Shown: in pieces, positions 1 to 7,140 of the stretch
Position numbering within the stretch: position 1 is the stretch's first letter
Layout of the letters: every line of letters starts with the position of its first letter
Source: Streptomyces tateyamensis
Lineage (GTDB): Bacteria; Actinomycetota; Actinomycetes; Streptomycetales; Streptomycetaceae
Direction: 5' to 3'
Assembly: GCF_003205575.1 (NCBI RefSeq)
Contig: NZ_PYBW01000008.1
Location: 1-40,667, forward strand
Length of the DNA: 40,667 nucleotides
Program-made: the position numbers and the translations under genes
Notes under the pieces: model-generated
Databases searched by the model: none
What the model saw: the letters and a program-made list of their open reading frames with translations, nothing else
What the model was told of the DNA's origin: nothing

Positions 1-1170
1 ACGAATGGGCAACAGGGTCGGGGGAGTTGGCTTGGTGGTGGTGGGGGAGGCCGAAGGGCTCGCGGAGGAGCTCTGCGTCGGCCCGGCCGTGGGTTCGACG
101 GTGGCCGGCGCGCTGCTCACGGACTGAACGGTGCTGTTCTGGCGGGGCGGGGACGGGCTGAGGACGAAGGCCGCGAAGGCGCCGACGGCGATCACCGCAG
201 CAGTTGTCAACAGGAGCAGTTGCTTGCGCCTGCGGCGGCGTGGGGCGGGCGGGACGGGAACGGCTTCGGGGTTCGGATCCGCCCGCAGGTCCGGCGGCGG
301 GACGGTCTCCAGCTTGCTGACCGGCGTGAGGGCGAACGCATGGCGGGACGCGATGCGTGACATGACGTCAGCGGGCCAGGGCGGAAGCGGAACGGGCAGG
401 TGCGCACGGGCTGCCGCGACGATCCGGTCTGCGGTGGGGCGGGCATCGCAGTCGCCGGCGAGGCAGGGCTCGACGAGGGAGGCGAGATCGTTGTCCACGG
501 CGCGCAACGGTTCCACGTCAGGGACGACGCCGGGGGTGCGACCCGACGCGGCGTAGAGCAGGAGCGCCCCGAGCGAGTAGACGTCCGCGGGTGTGTGCAC
601 GTTCTCGGCCCCGGCCTGCTGCTCCGGCGCCGAGAAGCCCTGCGTGCCGTAACTGCCGCCGCTCTTGGTGAGCCTCGCCTGGTCCGCCGCGCGCGCTATG
701 CCGAAGTCGATCAGCTGCACACCGTCGCGCACCAGCATGACGTTGCCGGGCTTGATGTCACGGTGTGCGATCCCGGCTGTGTGCACGGCCAGCAGGCGGG
801 CGGCGGTCTCGGCCAGCAGCAGCCACAGCGCCTCGGCGGGCAGCGGGCCGCGCAGCCGGACCGCCTCGTCCACCGTGAGGCCGGGGACGTACTCGGTGGC
901 GAACCAGGGGCGTTCGGCGGTGCTGTCGCTGGCCAGCATCCGCGGTGCGACTCCGAACGGCACCCGGTAGAGGATGCCGACCTCCCGCTCGAAGCGCTCG
1001 CTGGAGACCAGCCGCTTCCGGACGCGCTTGACGGCGGCGTAGCCCCGGTCCGAAGTCCCCAGGTAGACCTCGCCCATGCCGCCGGTGCCCAGCAGGCCGA
1101 TGATGGTGAAGCTGCCGATCTCCTGCGGATCGTCCGGACCGAGTGGTTCGGCGACCGTGCTATCGATCAT
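1..1170 (-). CDS. Ser/Thr protein kinase, transmembrane (C-terminus outside window)
   Basis: A Hanks-type kinase that would phosphorylate Ser/Thr on partner proteins at the membrane. Translation from the ATG at 1170 gives 390 residues before the window edge. Visible motifs are the glycine loop GTGGMGEVYLG, the ATP-anchoring Lys in AAVKRV, the catalytic loop HRDIKPGN, the DFG metal motif in LIDFGIA and an APEQ activation-segment end. A proline-rich stretch and an RRRRRK cluster precede one hydrophobic segment, then a Ser/Thr/Pro-rich presumably external tail. It is divergent from the FHA gene, a natural phospho-reader partner. The extracellular end is not visible, so the sensed signal is unknown. 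Kinase identity is firm from motifs; the pairing with the FHA protein is inference. Confidence 0.9.
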   Translation of the reverse strand, partial: MIDSTVAEPLGPDDPQEIGSFTIIGLLGTGGMGEVYLGTSDRGYAAVKRVRKRLVSSERFEREVGILYRVPFGVAPRMLASDSTAERPWFATEYVPGLTVDEAVRLRGPLPAEALWLLLAETAARLLAVHTAGIAHRDIKPGNVMLVRDGVQLIDFGIARAADQARLTKSGGSYGTQGFSAPEQQAGAENVHTPADVYSLGALLLYAASGRTPGVVPDVEPLRAVDNDLASLVEPCLAGDCDARPTADRIVAAARAHLPVPLPPWPADVMSRIASRHAFALTPVSKLETVPPPDLRADPNPEAVPVPPAPRRRRRKQLLLLTTAAVIAVGAFAAFVLSPSPPRQNSTVQSVSSAPATVEPTAGPTQSSSASPSASPTTTKPTPPTLLPIR

Positions 1171-1272
1171 CAACAGTTTCCCGGCTGATCGCGCTCACGG
1201 CGGGCAGGCTATCGGGCAAGTGCATGTCACGCAAACGAGTTGGCGGCGCTTGAAACTGGCGCCGAATGTCCT

Positions 1273-1290
1273 GCGGGGACCGGTCCCCGC
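1273..1290. promoter_or_regulatory. Perfect 18-bp palindrome in the kinase/FHA divergent promoter region
   Basis: GCGGGGACCGGTCCCCGC reads identically on both strands. It sits about 45 bp before the FHA start and 100 bp before the kinase start, which fits an operator for a dimeric regulator. A short RNA hairpin is the alternative. No candidate regulator can be assigned from the sequence. Confidence 0.4.
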
Positions 1291-1334
1291 CCTGCGCTCG
1301 TAGGCTGGCGCGAGCCGAGGCGGAGGTAGATGAG

Positions 1335-2132
1335 ATGGCGTACGGAGCGTTCCCACCCCAGATGCTGCCGCCGGGCAGTCCATCCGACCGGGTGCCCTCG
1401 GCGCCGCCGGGGACGATCTTCGTCCTCGGACCGGAGGGCGGGTACGCGGTGCCGCCGCGCCGGTACACGCTGCTGTTCGGGCGCGACCGCGAGGACGTGC
1501 ACGTTCCGGTCGGCGTCGACGACCCGACCGTCAGCCGTCGGCACGGCGTCTTCACCTGCACGGGCACGGACGACAACTGGTGGCTGGTCAACACCGGCAA
1601 CCTGCCGATCGAACTGCCCGACGGCAAGCTGATGCTCACCGGTCACCGGCGGATCGTCGAGCGCGGGTACACCCCGCTGGTGATCAACTCGTCCAAGCGG
1701 CGTTCCCACCTGGTGGAGGTCCGCGTCGTGGACGGGGACGACCGGCATCCCCGTGCCACGAGCGGCGCGGAGACCGTGGGCCCCGAGACGGTCTACGAAC
1801 TCTCCGCGCAGGAGCGCCTGGTGCTCACCGCGCTGGCCCGGCGCTACCTGGAGGGCCAGGACGCCTTCCCGATGCCGCTGGCGTGGGAGGACACCGCCCG
1901 GCTGGTCAATTCCTCGCCCTACGCGACCAAGTCCTGGACCCACAAGTCGGTCGCCAACGCGGTTGAGGACGTGCGTGAGCGGCTGTGTCGCCGGGGCGTG
2001 CGCGGACTGACGCGCGATGAGATCGGCGAGCCGGTCGGCTCGATGCTCAGTGTCAACCTGATCAGGGAACTGCTCAAGACGGCGACCCTGAACGCCCAGG
2101 ACCTGGAGCTGCTGGTCGCCGGCACGGACTGA
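1335..2132 (+). CDS. FHA-domain protein with C-terminal helical/winged-helix-like region
   Basis: 265 residues. The ATG at 1335 is chosen over the in-frame one at 1266 because GGAGG lies just upstream. After a Pro-rich start, the FHA fold occupies about residues 40-120. The usual phosphothreonine-binding residues are visible: FGRD (Arg50), SRRHG (Ser67, His70) and N-TGN (Asn86, Asn89). Residues 155-265 are predicted helical, beginning YELSAQERLVL, and may form a winged helix. FHA domains read phosphothreonine, so this protein probably docks on a phosphorylated kinase or substrate from the neighbouring kinases. It could be a phosphorylation-controlled DNA binder; that is inference. It converges on the small-peptide gene across a strong hairpin. 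Confidence 0.88.
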   Translation: MAYGAFPPQMLPPGSPSDRVPSAPPGTIFVLGPEGGYAVPPRRYTLLFGRDREDVHVPVGVDDPTVSRRHGVFTCTGTDDNWWLVNTGNLPIELPDGKLMLTGHRRIVERGYTPLVINSSKRRSHLVEVRVVDGDDRHPRATSGAETVGPETVYELSAQERLVLTALARRYLEGQDAFPMPLAWEDTARLVNSSPYATKSWTHKSVANAVEDVRERLCRRGVRGLTRDEIGEPVGSMLSVNLIRELLKTATLNAQDLELLVAGTD

Positions 2133-2146
2133 GCGGATATCAAGGC

Positions 2147-2180
2147 GGGTGCCCCGGCCGATGGTTCGGTCGGGGCACCC
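2147..2180. terminator. Bidirectional terminator hairpin
   Basis: A 15-bp stem (GGGTGCCCCGGCCGA against TCGGTCGGGGCACCC, one wobble pair) with a 4-nt loop lies between the convergent FHA gene and the small-peptide gene. It is followed by TTTCTC on the plus strand. It probably ends both transcripts. Confidence 0.8.
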
Positions 2181-2188
2181 GGCGTTTC

Positions 2189-2413
2189 TCAGCGCTCTGC
2201 GTCAGGGGCGGCCTCGGCGGTGTTGTAGGTGACGTGCATGGTGCCGTGTTCCACCGCGAAGACGGCTGCCTGGTCCTGTGCCGAGTTCTGCTGGCGGGGC
2301 TGGGGCTGCTCGGGGCGGTGCGTCGTGGTGGTCACGCTGTTGTTGTCGCCCACGATGAAGGTGCCGGAGACGTCCCCGGTGTGGATGGTGTCGGGGGTGG
2401 GGTCGGCAGGCAT
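2189..2413 (-). CDS. 74-aa peptide with two distinct amyloid-like motifs (candidate bridging adaptor)
   Basis: The start at 2413 is supported by GAGAGG six bases upstream; an in-frame start at 2467 lacks one. Residues 13-27 read GDVSGTFIVGDNNSV, nearly the same as residues 17-31 of the ATPase encoded just upstream (GDVSGTMIVGSHNTV). Residues 51-64 read VFAVEHGTMHVTYN and match the C-termini of the cyclase-like protein (VFAVGRGEQHIRYI) and the 137-aa protein (VFAVQNGSQHFAFG). A Pro/Gln-rich linker joins the two. Short Gly/Asn-rich beta-arch motifs shared between an NLR-type protein and its neighbours are the hallmark of bacterial amyloid signalling sequences (BASS). No folded domain is seen. 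Function as a prion-like relay is inference; shared motifs are direct observation. Confidence 0.72.
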   Translation of the reverse strand: MPADPTPDTIHTGDVSGTFIVGDNNSVTTTTHRPEQPQPRQQNSAQDQAAVFAVEHGTMHVTYNTAEAAPDAER

Positions 2414-2430
2414 GGTCGGCCTCTCTTGGT

Positions 2431-2475
2431 CGGTCACGCGGAGATCGGTCACGCGGAGATCGGGCATGCGGAGAT
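2431..2475. repeat. Three tandem 15-bp repeats
   Basis: The unit CGGTCACGCGGAGAT occurs twice exactly and a third time with two changes (CGGGCATGCGGAGAT). It fills the gap between the stop codon of the ATPase gene and the start of the peptide gene. It may be a binding site or a slippage product. Confidence 0.75.
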
Positions 2476-4976
2476 CAGCCTCCGCAGTCGGTCTGCAGGC
2501 TGTTCATGGCCGAGACCAGCGCCGATCCCTGGCTCGGGGCGGTGAACCCGGCACTTTCAGAATTATTCTTGTACGACTGATAGAGGCTCTCCAACTGCTG
2601 CGTGGGGACCAGCATGCGGTTCAAGTCCGATTTCACCGAGGCGTCCTGGGCCTGTGAGATGCCCTCCCGCAACGCGGACTCGAAGGAGTTCAGGTCGGTG
2701 ATGACGGAATCGACGCCGGAATTCAGCGCGCTCTTGTCCGGGGGAGTGGACGTCTGACCCGAGTTGTAGGCGGCCATGGCAGCGTTGTAGGAGTCGAGCG
2801 CGGTGGTCACGGAGGCGTGGTCGGCGCTCATCTGCTCGCCTGATGTCGCCAGGCTCGACGCGACGGTCGCGCACACGGGATCGACGGCCTTCGGCTGGTC
2901 GTTCGCGTAGACCGCGGCGCCCACGCCCACCACGACGACGACGCCGAACGTACAGCTGATGGCCAGTGCCGAGATTCCGCCCTTGGCGCCTGCCGCACCT
3001 GCGGTGGTGAGCGCTGTGTGGCCCGTGCCCGTCGCGGCGGTGCCTGCGGCGTGCGCCGACAGGTGCGCCGTGTGCCCCGTGCCCGCCGCGCCCGCGTGCA
3101 TGCCCGCAGTGTGCGCCGAGTGCCCGGCGGCGGTGTGCGCTCCCACCGCGTGGGCCGGGTGACCGGCGGTCGTGTGCGCTCCCACCGCGTGGGCCGGGTG
3201 ACCGGCGGTCGTGTGCGCCTGCGAGAGGTCGATCCGGGGCGGTGTCGGTGCGGAGGCAGCGGCATGAGCGCCGCTCAGGTGCGCGGCGGCGGTGGGATGT
3301 GGGCCGGCCTGGGAGAGGTTGATCACCGGCTTCAGCACGGGTGCGTGCGGGGCAACGGGCACGGCGGGCAGATGCGGGACGGGCGGCAGGGTGGCGACGC
3401 TGTGCGGCGCGACGAAGGTGTGGACCGGCGGCGTGATCGCGGTTGCGGCCGCGTGGGTCGCCGTCGCATGGCTCGCTGCGGCTGTTGCGGCCGCATGGGT
3501 TGCCGCCGCGTGGCTCGCTGCCGCGGTGGCGGCCTGGTGGGCTGCCGCCGAATGCGCGTGCAGGGCGGCGAGTTCGTGCCAGAGCACGTCGGCCTCCAGT
3601 ACCAGCGCCGTCGTCAGCGCAGCCCGCCCGATCGCGCGGCGGCGCGTGCGCGCCTCGCCCAGGAAGAATGCCTCGCCCGCACTGTCGCCCGCGCTCCTGG
3701 CGGCGGCCCAGCCGGCTCCGAGCAGGCTGCCCCAGGCGTCGAACTGCCGGGACAGCGCCAGCTTGGGCGAGGCGGCCCGGGCCAAGGCCACGCCGAGCTC
3801 GGGCTGCCCGCTCCGCTCCGCGCGCACCACCGCGACGTCCAAGGCCTGGAAGAGGGCCGCGACCTCGTCCGGAGTCGTCTCGCGCGCCTCGACCCAGGCC
3901 GTGAGCGCCTGGCAGAGCAGCTTGGCGGGGTACTGCGTCCCCCGGCTCTTCAGCACGCACTCGGCCACGTCCGGCGGACACCCGTAGCCGGTTTCCGAGG
4001 CGACCAGCAGGCCGTGGCGCACCAGGCCGCCGGCGATGGTGTCGCAGTCCGGTCGGCCGAGCAGGGCATCGAGCTGACGGGCAGCCAACTCCGCGCCGGA
4101 CAGCGAGCCGAGCAGGTGCAGCAGGTCGCGCTCGGCCGGCTGGAGCCGGTTGAGCAGCGCGGGGAGCAGTTCAGGCAGATCGGCGATGCTCGGCAGGCCC
4201 TTGCCGGTCGAGGCCGACAGGGCGATGCGCCGCAGCCGCAGCGGGTTGCCCTGGACGGCGTCGCACAGCGCCTGGACGGTCCGCGTTTCGTCGGCCAGCA
4301 GTCCCCGGGCCAGCACGGCCTGTACCAGCTTCGCCCCTGCGGGAGCGGTCAGGCCGTCGAGTCGGACCGCGTGCACGCCGTTGACCGCGCAGTGCTTCTG
4401 CGAGGTGAAGACGAACGAGGAGTGCTCGGCCATGTCGAAGAGCCGGTGCAGGTCCTTCTCGTCGAGTCCGGCGTCGTCCAGGTAGATCCGAAGCCGCAGG
4501 GTTTTCAGGTGCTCCTTCAGCACCTCCAGCGACGGCTTGTAGTTCGGGGCGTCGAAACTGATGTCGAAGATCGCCTGCGCGAGGTCGTCGGCCGTCCGGC
4601 CGCCTGCTTCGATGTAGGCCGCGCCCTCGGGCCCGCCCGGCGCCGTGTGGGCGAGGTGGCGCAGCAGCGCGCTCTTGCCGACCCCGGGGTCTCCCCAGAG
4701 CTGGACCAACTGACGGGTCTGGAGAACCTGTTGCAGCAACTGGAGATCGTGGTCCCGGCCGATCAGCGGCTCGGCGCCGGATCGCGGCAGGTGGGAGATC
4801 AGGTCACGCTTGACCGGCTTCGGCAGCGGTCCCGCGTGCAGGGTGACCTTCGAACCGTACTGGGCCGTGATGTTCAGGTTGTTCACGGTGTTGTGGCTGC
4901 CGACGATCATCGTTCCGGACACGTCGCCGACCCGGATCCGCTCGGAACTCTCCGGCGCACCGAAGCTCTCGGGCAT
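2475..4976 (-). CDS. STAND/NLR-like ATPase with N-terminal amyloid-like motif and C-terminal membrane anchor
   Basis: 833 residues. Order of parts: amyloid-like motif GDVSGTMIVGSHNTV (17-31); a STAND-type NTPase with Walker A GDPGVGKSALL (95-105), Walker B-like RIYLDDAG (163-170), sensor-like FVFTSQ (188-193) and the GxP-type motif GNPLRLR (243-249); helical segments to about 465; a very Ala/His-rich low-complexity stretch to about 660; one membrane helix near 668-691; and a helical tail of about 140 residues with two Cys, probably outside the cell. STAND ATPases are signal-triggered oligomerising switches, and N-terminal BASS-type motifs pass the signal by templating the same fold in partners. 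Here the partner is the adjacent 74-aa peptide. Unusual for the class: no TPR or WD repeats are obvious, and a membrane helix follows a His-rich spacer. Confidence 0.8.
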   Translation of the reverse strand: MPESFGAPESSERIRVGDVSGTMIVGSHNTVNNLNITAQYGSKVTLHAGPLPKPVKRDLISHLPRSGAEPLIGRDHDLQLLQQVLQTRQLVQLWGDPGVGKSALLRHLAHTAPGGPEGAAYIEAGGRTADDLAQAIFDISFDAPNYKPSLEVLKEHLKTLRLRIYLDDAGLDEKDLHRLFDMAEHSSFVFTSQKHCAVNGVHAVRLDGLTAPAGAKLVQAVLARGLLADETRTVQALCDAVQGNPLRLRRIALSASTGKGLPSIADLPELLPALLNRLQPAERDLLHLLGSLSGAELAARQLDALLGRPDCDTIAGGLVRHGLLVASETGYGCPPDVAECVLKSRGTQYPAKLLCQALTAWVEARETTPDEVAALFQALDVAVVRAERSGQPELGVALARAASPKLALSRQFDAWGSLLGAGWAAARSAGDSAGEAFFLGEARTRRRAIGRAALTTALVLEADVLWHELAALHAHSAAAHQAATAAASHAAATHAAATAAASHATATHAAATAITPPVHTFVAPHSVATLPPVPHLPAVPVAPHAPVLKPVINLSQAGPHPTAAAHLSGAHAAASAPTPPRIDLSQAHTTAGHPAHAVGAHTTAGHPAHAVGAHTAAGHSAHTAGMHAGAAGTGHTAHLSAHAAGTAATGTGHTALTTAGAAGAKGGISALAISCTFGVVVVVGVGAAVYANDQPKAVDPVCATVASSLATSGEQMSADHASVTTALDSYNAAMAAYNSGQTSTPPDKSALNSGVDSVITDLNSFESALREGISQAQDASVKSDLNRMLVPTQQLESLYQSYKNNSESAGFTAPSQGSALVSAMNSLQTDCGG
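3141..3218. repeat. Tandem 39-bp repeat inside the ATPase gene
   Basis: Two identical 39-bp units, with a diverged third just before (about 3102-3140), encode 13-residue units of the form HTTAGHPAHAVGA in the Ala/His-rich stretch. In-frame expansion suggests the spacer length is variable. Confidence 0.85.
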
Positions 4977-5057
4977 CAGCTGACTCCACCCTCTCCCACG
5001 CTCGGGTCCTGGCAGTTGGCCATGCTCGCGCCGACCCGTCGGGTGAACCCGGCGCTT

Positions 5058-5783
5058 TTAGCTGTTTGGCGGGATCACCGCCGACCCGCCCGAACCGGCG
5101 ATACCGGCGAGGTGGTCCAGGTCGAGGATGGTGATCCTGCGGTAGCCCGTGACGACGGCGCCCGACTCGCGCAGCGCCCGCAGGGCCTTGTGGATCGAGG
5201 ACTCCGCCGCGCCGACCAGCGTGGCCATCTCCGGCTGCGACAGCGGCAGATGGACCTCGTTGCTGCCGGGGCGCCCGTAGGTGACGGCCAGGTGGTGCAG
5301 GATCCTGGCCAGCCGCCCGAGCACGTCGCACCCGGCGAAGTCGACGATCCGGCCGGTCGCGGTGCGTAGTTTGGCCACCACGCTCGCGCTGAGCGCGAGT
5401 CCGATGGCCGGGTGCTGCTTGGTGCAGTGCAGCAGTTCGGAGCGCAGGATGTACCGGGCCAGCACCCGGCCGCAGGCAGTCACGGTGCCGATGCGCGGCT
5501 GGCTGTCGATCCCGGCGAGCTCCCCGACCAGGTCCCCGGCCATCCGCACGGCCAGCAGCGCCTCGCGGCCGTCCTGCGCGTGTGCGGTGACCTTCACCGC
5601 GCCGCCGATCAGGAGCAGCGCGAAGTCCGAGGTGTCCGCCTCGCGGATGGTGATCTGACCGGCCGGGTAGACCACGCGGTGGCCGAGTCCCAGCAGGACC
5701 TGGCGGTCGGCCTCGCCGACCCGGCCGAGCAGCCCGGCCGGCGGCCAGTACGGCTCGGCCCTGTGCATCCGTGTGTTGCTCAT
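5058..5783 (-). CDS. Crp/Fnr-family transcription regulator
   Basis: 241 residues from the ATG at 5783, preceded by GAGGAGGGAGGGG. The cyclic-nucleotide-binding fold spans about residues 25-130. It keeps the phosphate-binding-cassette pattern seen in CRP: GEL (87-89) followed by Arg97 and VTA. A winged helix covers about 175-225 with LSQPEMATLVGAAESSIHKA as the recognition segment. No Fnr-type Cys cluster is present. It is divergent from a class-III-cyclase-like gene, so a cyclic nucleotide made next door is a reasonable ligand (inference). It lies upstream of, and co-directional with, the STAND ATPase and small peptide, with only 81 bp between, so it may be co-transcribed with them. Confidence 0.88.
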   Translation of the reverse strand: MSNTRMHRAEPYWPPAGLLGRVGEADRQVLLGLGHRVVYPAGQITIREADTSDFALLLIGGAVKVTAHAQDGREALLAVRMAGDLVGELAGIDSQPRIGTVTACGRVLARYILRSELLHCTKQHPAIGLALSASVVAKLRTATGRIVDFAGCDVLGRLARILHHLAVTYGRPGSNEVHLPLSQPEMATLVGAAESSIHKALRALRESGAVVTGYRRITILDLDHLAGIAGSGGSAVIPPNS

Positions 5784-5871
5784 CGGGCACCCCTCCCTCC
5801 TCGTCCGGCCGCAGCCGGACAAGCCCTATTAGTAGCCGTTCTACCCGAGGACCCCTCCCCTACGATCGCGT

Positions 5872-5885
5872 CAATCATCTGATTG
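5872..5885. promoter_or_regulatory. Inverted repeat in Crp/cyclase divergent promoter region
   Basis: CAATCA-TC-TGATTG, AT-rich against its surroundings, lies between the divergent starts at 5783 and 5958. A second dyad follows: GGCACCGG at 5885-5892 and CCGGTGCC at 5914-5921. Either could be bound by the Crp/Fnr-type regulator; this is inference from position. Confidence 0.3.
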
Positions 5886-5957
5886 GCACCGGAACTTTGG
5901 TGCAGGCGGCGAACCGGTGCCCGGTTTGTCGGACCCCGTCGTGATCGCGGAGCGAAT

Positions 5958-6719
5958 GTGAACCCGAGCTACGAGTACCGAGCCCTGTTGGCGTGCGACA
6001 TCGCGGGTTCCGCGGGCCGCGGTCAGCAGCGGCTGCAGGAGATCCGCAGCGCGCTGCGGTACGCGCTGTCTGCCGCCCTCGGTGCCGCGGGGCTGGACGC
6101 GCGGGAGTTCGAGTACACCGACACCGGTGACGGCTGCCGGCTCGTCGCGCCGACCGGGCTGCCCAAGGCCGGGCTGCTGGTCCCGCTGCTGCCGGAGCTG
6201 GGCGCGCGGATCCGCGAGCACAACGGGCGCGCCGGCCCGCAGACCCGGATGCGGGTGCGGGTCGCGGTGCACGCGGGGGAGGTCCGGATCGATCCGGACG
6301 GCAGCGTCTCGGGCACCCCATTCGAGGCGCTCGCCCGGCTGCTCGACTCGGACCCGCTGCGGCAGGCGGCCCTGGCCGGTCCGGACGGCACCCCGGTGGC
6401 CGCGATCCTCTCGCAGCACGTCTACGAGGAGACCGTGGGGCACGGCTACGAGGGGCTCGACACCGGCGCCTTCACGGCAGCCGAGGTCCGGGTCAAGGAG
6501 TACGCCGCACGGGCCTGGCTCTGGTACCCGGGCAGCCCCGTCGGTCCGCCCGGCGGCACCAGCCCTGACGGCGAATCAGGTCCTGCTTCCGGCACCGGTG
6601 AGCGGCCTGCGCCGGCCCCGGCACGGACCGCGGAGCAACTCGTCCGGGCCACGGGGAACGGCACGGTCTTCGCCGTCGGCCGCGGCGAGCAGCACATCCG
6701 CTACATCGAACGGAGTTGA
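5958..6719 (+). CDS. Class III nucleotidyl cyclase-like protein with C-terminal amyloid-like motif
   Basis: 253 residues from the GTG at 5958, with CGGAG upstream. Residues 6-190 follow the class III cyclase layout. YRALLACDIAGSAGR supplies the first metal Asp (14). TDTGDGCRL supplies a second acidic site (Asp58) but lacks the usual substrate-selecting Lys. VRVAVHAGEVR is the conserved HxGE strand, and EALARLLDSDPLR is the equivalent of the NxAARL helix. Residues 192-230 are a Pro/Gly linker, then VFAVGRGEQHIRYI (237-250) closes the protein. That tail matches the 74-aa peptide and the next gene product. It may produce a nucleotide signal when recruited, or be a non-catalytic relative. Divergence from a Crp-type gene supports a nucleotide link; activity is unproven. 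Confidence 0.72.
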   Translation: MNPSYEYRALLACDIAGSAGRGQQRLQEIRSALRYALSAALGAAGLDAREFEYTDTGDGCRLVAPTGLPKAGLLVPLLPELGARIREHNGRAGPQTRMRVRVAVHAGEVRIDPDGSVSGTPFEALARLLDSDPLRQAALAGPDGTPVAAILSQHVYEETVGHGYEGLDTGAFTAAEVRVKEYAARAWLWYPGSPVGPPGGTSPDGESGPASGTGERPAPAPARTAEQLVRATGNGTVFAVGRGEQHIRYIERS

Positions 6720-6726
6720 CGCGCCG

Positions 6727-7140
6727 ATGAACGAGGAACTCGCCGAGCTGGCCGCGAGCGGTGCCACCGCTCTGGTGTCCGCGATGGGAACCGATCTCTG
6801 GCAGGAGGCGAAGCGGCTGATGAGCGGCGTCATCGCGCGCTCCCACACCCGCCGCAAGGAACTCTCCGCCGAGCTGGAGCGACGGTCGACCGCCACGAGG
6901 GGAGCGGTCGACGCGGCGGAGGTGCAGTTCTGGACCCAGGCCCTGTTCCAACTGCTCGACCGGAACCCGGCTCTCGCCCAGGACGTCATGGCCCTGGCCG
7001 CCCTGCGGAGCGGGCAGCAGTCGGACACCGCCGTCCAGGTCAACTCCGTCAGCGGTTCGGGCGAGGTGTTCGCCGTGCAGAACGGCAGCCAGCACTTCGC
7101 CTTCGGACCGCGGTCCCGCGATCGCGAGGAACGGCCGTGA
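6727..7140 (+). CDS. Small helical protein with C-terminal amyloid-like motif
   Basis: 137 residues starting seven bases after the cyclase-like stop, so surely in the same operon. The N-terminus, GATALVSAMGTDLWQEAKR, resembles a start seen in many uncharacterised streptomycete proteins. Residues 1-95 are predicted helical, with a charged, possibly coiled-coil segment (RRKELSAELERR). The tail VFAVQNGSQHFAFG (113-126) is the same motif as in the cyclase-like protein and the 74-aa peptide. No enzyme signature is visible. It may be a second effector, perhaps acting on membranes or other proteins through its helical bundle. That is a guess from architecture only. Confidence 0.75.
   Translation: MNEELAELAASGATALVSAMGTDLWQEAKRLMSGVIARSHTRRKELSAELERRSTATRGAVDAAEVQFWTQALFQLLDRNPALAQDVMALAALRSGQQSDTAVQVNSVSGSGEVFAVQNGSQHFAFGPRSRDREERP

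Noticed and set aside
3018..5369. 783-residue open frame on the plus strand opposite the STAND ATPase
   Set aside because: It is the high-GC antisense shadow of the ATPase and part of the Crp-type gene: Arg/Gly-rich, no domain, no ribosome site.
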